A stretch of 64,000 nucleotides of DNA, taken from Parabacteroides johnsonii DSM 18315. GTDB lineage: Bacteria; Bacteroidota; Bacteroidia; Bacteroidales; Tannerellaceae. The stretch spans positions 3,906,001 to 3,970,000 of the forward strand of contig NZ_CP102285.1 in NCBI RefSeq assembly GCF_025151045.1, written 5' to 3'. The notes below the pieces were generated by a model. That model made no database searches and was not told the DNA's origin. It saw only the letters and a program-made list of their open reading frames with translations. Position numbers and translations under genes: made by a program. This document shows positions 59,383 to 64,000 of this stretch, piece by piece (position 1 is the first letter of the stretch; every line of letters begins with the position of its first letter).

Positions 59383-60897
59383 TCATAAGTTATAAATCTT
59401 TTCCAGCTCTTCGATAAACGTCCGGTCATTACTGAGACGGGGTATTTTGTGCTGGCCGCCTAATTTCCCTTTCCTGCGAAGCCATTCGTAGAAGGTCCCT
59501 TCGCGGGCAACTTGGATTTCCAGCGGTTGGAGGGAAATTTCTTTATAGCGTTTGGCTTCGTAGTCGGAATTAAGCTGCTGTAAAGCCTTATCCAGTAAGG
59601 AGGCAAAATTATCCAGCGAAGGCGGCATTTTCTCGAATTCGATCATCCATTGATGGCGGCCTTTCGCCTTGTCAAGCATAAAGAGGGGAGCGGCGGTGTA
59701 TTCTTTCACTTTGGCTCCTGTCTGGCGGCAGACGCTGCTGATCGCTTTGTCGGCATTGTCTACCATCAACTCTTCTCCGAAGGCATTGATAAAGTTCTTG
59801 GTACGTCCCGATATCACGAATTTGTGCGGATAAAGGGAAGTGAAACGGATTGTATCACCGATCTGGTAACGCCATAATCCGCCGGAGGTCGTGATCACCA
59901 TCGCGTAGTTTTTCCCCACCTCTACAGCTTCCAACGGAAGGACGGTCGGGTGTTCTCTACCTACCTCGTTAATCGGGATAAATTCATAAAAGACACCGTA
60001 GTCGATCATCAGCAGTAGGCTGTGTTCTGCCGGATCGTCCTGGAGACCGAAAAATCCTTCCGATGCGTTGTAGGTTTCCATGTAATGCATCCGGTTGGAA
60101 GGGATCAACGCCTTGTACTGGTCCCGGTACGGTTCGAAACTGATCCCGCCGTGGAAGAATACCTCCATATTGGGCCAGACATCTGTCAGGTATTCGCTTC
60201 CTGCCTTTTGCAATACCGCCTTGATCAGTACCAGCATCCAGGAGGGAACACCGGACAAGCTGTTCACGTCGGCTTTCCAAGTGCTCTCGACGATCGCCTT
60301 GATCTTGCTTTCCCATTCATCCATCAGGATAATCTTTTTGTCGGGGACGCGGATCAGGTTGACAAGAGGGTTCAGATTCTGTAACAGGACGGCGGAAAGG
60401 TCCCCGCAATGTGCATTCCGGTTCAAAGGGGAAGGGCTGTGGCTTCCGCCCAATATCAACCCTTTGCCGGCAAAAAAATGACTGTCGGGATGATTCCGTA
60501 AATAGATGGAAACGGTGTCGAAACCACCTTTGTAATGACACCCTTTCAGAATTTCGGGTGTGACGGGAAGGAACTTGCTTTTGTCGTTTGTGGTGCCGCT
60601 GCTTTTTGCGTACCACCGCACGACCGAAGGCCAGAGAATATTCTTTTCTCCGTTGATCATACGGGTGACGTATGGTTTTATGTCGTCATAGGTCTGCAAG
60701 GGAATCCGCTCACAAAAGTCTGCATATCCTTGAATACTTTTGTAGTCGTATTTTAGCCCCCACTCGGTATTTCGGGCGGTAGACAAAAGGGACTTCAACT
60801 GTTTGTGTTGGATGGCGTCTGCATCCTGGGCAAACTTTGCGATCTCTTTTTGCCTGGGGCGGAAGAGTAGTGATATTGTATTTGTCAGAATATCCAT
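59383..60897 (-). CDS. GH3 auxin-responsive-promoter family (acyl-adenylate) protein
   Basis: This member of the GH3 branch of the acyl-adenylate superfamily has 504 residues. In plants GH3 enzymes conjugate amino acids to acids such as auxin or jasmonate after adenylation; bacterial homologues are common in Bacteroidota with unknown acids. Visible motifs include the ATP-binding YAKSSGTTNDKSKFLPVT (about 94-111), the central YNASEGFFGLQ (about 278-288) and the C-terminal RYQIGDTIRFTSL with SGRTKNFINAFGEEL. It is divergent from pfkA with a 79-bp gap containing two -7 boxes. Confidence 0.9.
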   Translation of the reverse strand: MDILTNTISLLFRPRQKEIAKFAQDADAIQHKQLKSLLSTARNTEWGLKYDYKSIQGYADFCERIPLQTYDDIKPYVTRMINGEKNILWPSVVRWYAKSSGTTNDKSKFLPVTPEILKGCHYKGGFDTVSIYLRNHPDSHFFAGKGLILGGSHSPSPLNRNAHCGDLSAVLLQNLNPLVNLIRVPDKKIILMDEWESKIKAIVESTWKADVNSLSGVPSWMLVLIKAVLQKAGSEYLTDVWPNMEVFFHGGISFEPYRDQYKALIPSNRMHYMETYNASEGFFGLQDDPAEHSLLLMIDYGVFYEFIPINEVGREHPTVLPLEAVEVGKNYAMVITTSGGLWRYQIGDTIRFTSLYPHKFVISGRTKNFINAFGEELMVDNADKAISSVCRQTGAKVKEYTAAPLFMLDKAKGRHQWMIEFEKMPPSLDNFASLLDKALQQLNSDYEAKRYKEISLQPLEIQVAREGTFYEWLRRKGKLGGQHKIPRLSNDRTFIEELEKIYNL

Positions 60898-60920
60898 GCT
60901 CCTGTTGTTTGAATTGCATG

Positions 60921-60948
60921 CAAAGATACGATAAATTCCCTATCTTTG
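60921..60948. promoter_or_regulatory. divergent -7 boxes for the GH3 and pfkA genes
   Basis: TATCTTTG occurs on the plus strand at 60941-60948 (29 bases before pfkA) and on the minus strand at 60928-60921 (24 bases before the GH3 start). Candidate -33 TTGs exist but with spacers of 22-24, so the two promoters overlap and are probably mutually exclusive. Confidence 0.55.
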
Positions 60949-60976
60949 TGCAATGAGTACTTAATCCCGAAAAACG

Positions 60977-61990
60977 ATGAAAATAGGTATCCTTTCCTCC
61001 GGTGGCGACTGTCCCGGAATAAACGCCACGATACGCGGTGTCGGTAAAACGGCCATTATGCACTATGGCATGGAAGTCATCGGTATACACAGCGGCTTTG
61101 TCGGCCTGCTGAATAAAGATGTCCAGACTTTCGACGAACGCAGCCTTTCAGGTATCCTGAACCTGGGCGGTACGATCTTGGGGACTTCCCGTGAGAAACC
61201 TTTCCGTAAACTTCTGGCTTCAGGCGAAAGTGAGAAACCGCAGCTCATCAGGCAGAATTATGAGGAGCTCGGTCTGGACTGCCTCGTCTGTATCGGTGGC
61301 AATGGGACACAGAAAACCGCCGGTATGCTCTCGGCGATGGGCTTGAATGTGATCGGTGTGCCGAAGACTATCGATAACGACATCTGGGGAACGGACATAA
61401 CGTTCGGTTTCGATACGGCTGTCAATATCGCGACCGAAGCGATCGACCGCCTGCATTCGACTGCCAGTTCGCACAAGCGGGTGATGGTGGTGGAGGTGAT
61501 GGGACACCATGCTGGATGGATTGCGTTGTATGCCGGCATGGCTGGAGGTGCCGATGTAATCCTGCTGCCTGAATTGGGTTTTGACATGGACAAAATAAAC
61601 GAAGTGATTCTGGATCGTGCCCGTCGTGGTAAGCCTTATTCTATCGTGGTTGTGGCCGAAGGGATCGAAACGCCCGACAAGGAGCGCCCTTCCGTTTATG
61701 TGACGCGTGTCATAGAGGAAGCGACCGGGATAGAGAGCCGTGATACCGTTTTGGGATATATCCAGCGCGGAGGTAATCCTTCCCCCTTCGACCGTAACTT
61801 GGCTACCCGTTTGGGCGGACATGCTACGGAGCTGATCGCAAACGGACAATTCGGACGTATGGTCTGTATGAAAGGAAATGAGGTCGAGTCGATTCCTCTT
61901 TCGGAAGTAGCCGGTAAACTGAAACTGGTGACTCCCGAACACGATCTGATCGTTCAGGGAAAGCGAATGGGAATCTCCTTCGGAAATTGA
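60977..61990 (+). CDS. pfkA: 6-phosphofructokinase
   Basis: This glycolytic enzyme phosphorylates fructose 6-phosphate to fructose 1,6-bisphosphate. It has 337 residues with GGDCPGINATIRG (9-21), GGNGTQK (107-113), PKTIDND (129-135) and MGHHAGWIA (about 176-184). In the GGDGS-type phosphoryl-donor loop the Asp is Asn108 or replaced (GGNG), and Lys130 stands where classic ATP-dependent enzymes have Gly. Gly110 speaks for ATP and Lys130 for the pyrophosphate type, so the donor is uncertain. It is divergent from the GH3 gene and followed by an intergenic repeat and rnc. Confidence 0.92.
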   Translation: MKIGILSSGGDCPGINATIRGVGKTAIMHYGMEVIGIHSGFVGLLNKDVQTFDERSLSGILNLGGTILGTSREKPFRKLLASGESEKPQLIRQNYEELGLDCLVCIGGNGTQKTAGMLSAMGLNVIGVPKTIDNDIWGTDITFGFDTAVNIATEAIDRLHSTASSHKRVMVVEVMGHHAGWIALYAGMAGGADVILLPELGFDMDKINEVILDRARRGKPYSIVVVAEGIETPDKERPSVYVTRVIEEATGIESRDTVLGYIQRGGNPSPFDRNLATRLGGHATELIANGQFGRMVCMKGNEVESIPLSEVAGKLKLVTPEHDLIVQGKRMGISFGN

Positions 61991-62050
61991 AAAAGAAGAA
62001 TTGACAATTAGAGGAGAGAAAAACTAATTCTCAATTTTCAATTCTCCTTT
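61983..62050. repeat. TTGACAATT/TTCAATTCTC intergenic repeat between pfkA and rnc
   Basis: An AATTGAAAAAG...GAATTGACAATTAG block faces the inverse CTAATTCTCAATTTTCAATTC. The last residues of RNase III (ELKIEN) and its stop are encoded here. Confidence 0.7.
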
Positions 62051-62884
62051 CTCAATTGCCATTGCTTCTTCAGGTAGGTCTTCGAACTCGTTATCGGCTG
62101 TGTTCTCGCCGGTTTTCTTTTTTTTGAGCTCTGAGATGAATTGCTGGAATGTCTTGTCGGTCCGCAACTTTTTGATCGCCATCTTGGCTGCGCTTTGCTG
62201 GGATTCTTTTTTCGAATAGCCGATGCCGACTCCTATCTGCGTGTCGGAGAGCGTCACGCCAGTCTGGAACACCGGGTTTCCGTCGTTATCGGTAAATGAT
62301 TCGATCAAGTCGAATGATATTTCAAGCTTGTTCTTTTGGCTCCATTCGATCAGGCTCGATTTGAAATTGACCTCTTTACGGGCGATTGTTTCCAGGTTGA
62401 CATATTTCTTGATGAGCACATTTTGGATGAAGTTATAGCAGACTTCGTAGCCCTGGTCCAGATAGATTGCACCGATCAGTGCTTCAAGGGCATTTCCATA
62501 CATGTAGTTGTTGTGGGAGTTTACTTTGGCGGAATACACGACCATCTTTTCGAGTCCCAGTTCGACGGCAACGCGGTTCAGTGTATCACGCTGTACGATT
62601 TTGGAGCGGGTATTGGTCAGGAAACCTTCCCGCTTGTTCTGAAAGTGGTTGAAAACGATGTCGGCTACGACCGCATCCAATATGGCATCGCCCAAAAACT
62701 CCAACCGTTCATTGTTCAGCCATCTGCCGTCACTGCTTTCTATGGAAGAGGATTTATGGTGGAAGGCTTGTTCATAAAGGTGGATGTTATCGGGATAAAA
62801 ACCGAGTATCTTGTATAAAGAAGAATAAGGCTCCTTATTCATGTTCTTGAGGAGCCTTATTCTTTTGTATAGCTTTGTAAACAC
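62024..62884 (-). CDS. rnc: ribonuclease III
   Basis: This double-strand-specific endoribonuclease (286 residues) processes rRNA and regulatory RNAs. The catalytic domain carries the signature NERLEFLGDAILD (about 59-71) and the later GNALEALIGAIYLDQGYE with acidic residues; the double-stranded RNA-binding domain is at about 175-250. I keep the GTG start at 62884: it gives the N-terminus FTKLYKRIRLL, which suits Bacteroidales RNase III, while the ATG at 62842 would drop 14 residues. The start lies one base after the fabF stop, so the two are coupled. The C-terminal tail (about 255-286) is low complexity and its end is written by a repeat. Confidence 0.93.
   Translation of the reverse strand: MFTKLYKRIRLLKNMNKEPYSSLYKILGFYPDNIHLYEQAFHHKSSSIESSDGRWLNNERLEFLGDAILDAVVADIVFNHFQNKREGFLTNTRSKIVQRDTLNRVAVELGLEKMVVYSAKVNSHNNYMYGNALEALIGAIYLDQGYEVCYNFIQNVLIKKYVNLETIARKEVNFKSSLIEWSQKNKLEISFDLIESFTDNDGNPVFQTGVTLSDTQIGVGIGYSKKESQQSAAKMAIKKLRTDKTFQQFISELKKKKTGENTADNEFEDLPEEAMAIEKGELKIEN
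62821..62864 (-). promoter_or_regulatory. 14-bp-stem hairpin at the start of rnc
   Basis: AAGAATAAGGCTCC (62821-62834) is perfectly complementary to GGAGCCTTATTCTT (62851-62864). In the transcript it lies 20-64 nt after the GTG start and has the internal ATG (62842) in its 16-nt loop. It may be a cleavage site for the enzyme itself, or a partial terminator for fabF. Confidence 0.7.
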
Positions 62885-62885
62885 G

Positions 62886-64000
62886 TTACTTCACAAATTT
62901 TTTAACAATAGCACAAGCATTGTGACCGCCAAACCCGAAAGTATTGGACAGTGCTGCCCGCACTTCTCTTTTTTGAGCCTTATTGAATGTGAAATTCAGT
63001 TTATAATCTATTTCAGGATCATCATCACCATCCGCATGGTTGATCGTCGGAGGAATGATACCGTCGTTTATAGCCTTGATGCAGAGTATTGCCTCGATCG
63101 CTCCAGCTGCCCCTAAAAGGTGTCCGGTCATTGATTTCGTCGAACTGATATTCAGGTTGTAAGCGTGATCTCCGAAAACTTCTTTGATCGCTTTTACTTC
63201 CGAGATATCTCCTACCGGGGTAGAGGTTCCGTGAACGTTGATGTAATCGATGTCTTCCGGAGTCATTTCCGCGTCTTCCAGTGCGTTACGCATAACCAAC
63301 TTGGCTCCTAATCCCTCCGGATGGGAAGCTGTCAGGTGATAAGCATCGGCAGACATGCCGGTTCCGGCAATCTCGCAATATATTTTAGCTCCACGAGCCA
63401 AGGCATGTTCCATTTCTTCCAGGACCAGACAGGCTGCTCCTTCTCCCATAACGAATCCGTCACGGCTTGCGCTGAATGGGCGGGAAGCAGTTTCGGGTGA
63501 ATCGTTGCGGGTCGACAGTGCATTCATCGAGTTGAACCCGCCGACACCTGATTCCGAAACAGCGGCTTCGGCACCACCGGTGATAATCACGTTAGCTTTT
63601 CCTAAACGGATATAGTTGAACGCGTCACTGATCGCGTTGGTTGAAGATGCACAAGCTGATACTGTCGCAAAGTTGGGACCGTGGAATCCGTAAAGCATGG
63701 AGATATGTCCGGCTGCGATATCGGAGATCATCTTCGGGATGAAAAAAGGATTGAACTTAGGACCGATCGTATCTTTGATCTTTGCATATCCTAACACTTC
63801 TTCGTCGAATGTCTTGATACCACCGATACCAGAGGCAAAGATAACGCCGATACGGTTCTTGTCTTCCTTGTCCAAGTCCATAGCTGCATCATCAATCGCT
63901 TGTTTTGCGGCATTTATTGCGAATAAACTATAACGGTCACACTTGCGGGCTTCCTTACGATCCATTACTGTCAACGGGTCGAAGCCTTTTACTTCGCATG
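62886..64000 (-). CDS. fabF: beta-ketoacyl-ACP synthase II, 5' end cut by the window
   Basis: This condensing enzyme of fatty-acid synthesis elongates acyl-ACP with malonyl-ACP. The frame runs off the right edge (residues CEVKGFDPLTVMD are encoded before the first internal ATG at 63974), so the N-terminus is missing. Catalytic residues are visible: Cys in VSACASSTNA, His in NVHGTSTPVGD and His in the final NTFGFGGHNACAIV. The second KS motif MTGHLLGAAGA with the catalytic Lys-His region is also present. The stop is one base from the rnc start, the fabF-rnc order known from Bacteroidales. Confidence 0.96.
   Translation of the reverse strand, partial: CEVKGFDPLTVMDRKEARKCDRYSLFAINAAKQAIDDAAMDLDKEDKNRIGVIFASGIGGIKTFDEEVLGYAKIKDTIGPKFNPFFIPKMISDIAAGHISMLYGFHGPNFATVSACASSTNAISDAFNYIRLGKANVIITGGAEAAVSESGVGGFNSMNALSTRNDSPETASRPFSASRDGFVMGEGAACLVLEEMEHALARGAKIYCEIAGTGMSADAYHLTASHPEGLGAKLVMRNALEDAEMTPEDIDYINVHGTSTPVGDISEVKAIKEVFGDHAYNLNISSTKSMTGHLLGAAGAIEAILCIKAINDGIIPPTINHADGDDDPEIDYKLNFTFNKAQKREVRAALSNTFGFGGHNACAIVKKFVK

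Overview
The window is a contiguous piece of a Bacteroidales chromosome, most likely Parabacteroides or a close relative. The signs are three SusC/SusD pairs, two ECF sigma/FecR pairs, a DUF3316 protein, DUF5690, promoters of the Bacteroidota type (TTG, about 19-20 bases, TAnnTTTG) and TTGACAATTG-type intergenic repeats. The genus is inferred from protein style, not from a marker gene. Both ends cut a gene: a type II topoisomerase A subunit on the left and fabF on the right.

Layout. 1-8.3 kb: topoisomerase A subunit, DUF3316 protein, S41 protease lipoprotein, Rpn-family nuclease, tRNA-Leu(TAG), a zinc-type ABC substrate-binding protein and ATPase without a permease, a small membrane protein and an epimerase. 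8.3-10.8 kb: three tandem DUF2807 proteins. 11.0-20.6 kb: first ECF sigma/FecR/SusC/SusD locus, whose cargo is a Tat-exported Gfo/Idh/MocA oxidoreductase and a DUF6807 protein. 20.7-22.3 kb: a LiaF-like membrane protein with a membrane-bound LytTR regulator. 22.58-24.41 kb: a complete ISL3-type (ISAon1-like) insertion sequence with 23-bp ends and an exact 8-bp target duplication; its transposase is frameshifted near the C-terminus. 25.1-26.3 kb: HipA-like kinase plus DUF3037. 26.4-32.4 kb: second SusC/SusD pair with an exported endonuclease/exonuclease/phosphatase-fold enzyme. 32.4-38.7 kb: helix-hairpin-helix protein, sodium-dependent transporter, LolD-like ATPase, TcdA, GH20 hexosaminidase and a small secreted protein. 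38.8-50.9 kb: third SusC/SusD locus, again ECF/FecR controlled, with two exported FAD oxidoreductases. 51.0-58.3 kb: phosphate and phosphonate block of PiT-PhoU transporter, predicted regulator, DUF5690 transporter, PhnX and PhnW. 58.5-64 kb: PAP2 phosphatase, GH3-family synthetase, phosphofructokinase, RNase III and FabF.

How the parts work together. Both sigma/FecR loci have a SusC with an N-terminal STN signalling domain, so substrate binding outside is expected to release the sigma factor and switch on the same import operon. Neither locus has a glycoside hydrolase; both carry exported oxidoreductases, which suggests oxidative processing of the ligand. The phn block should convert 2-aminoethylphosphonate to phosphonoacetaldehyde and then to acetaldehyde and phosphate, with DUF5690 as the likely importer.

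The non-coding part is rich: a nearly identical 94-bp promoter-RNA-terminator cassette present twice (10.92 and 22.46 kb), a 633-bp nested palindrome after the PiT gene, a 116-bp palindrome next to the tRNA, a structured sigma-gene leader, a 14-bp-stem hairpin at the start of rnc, and intergenic repeats that encode the ends of several proteins.
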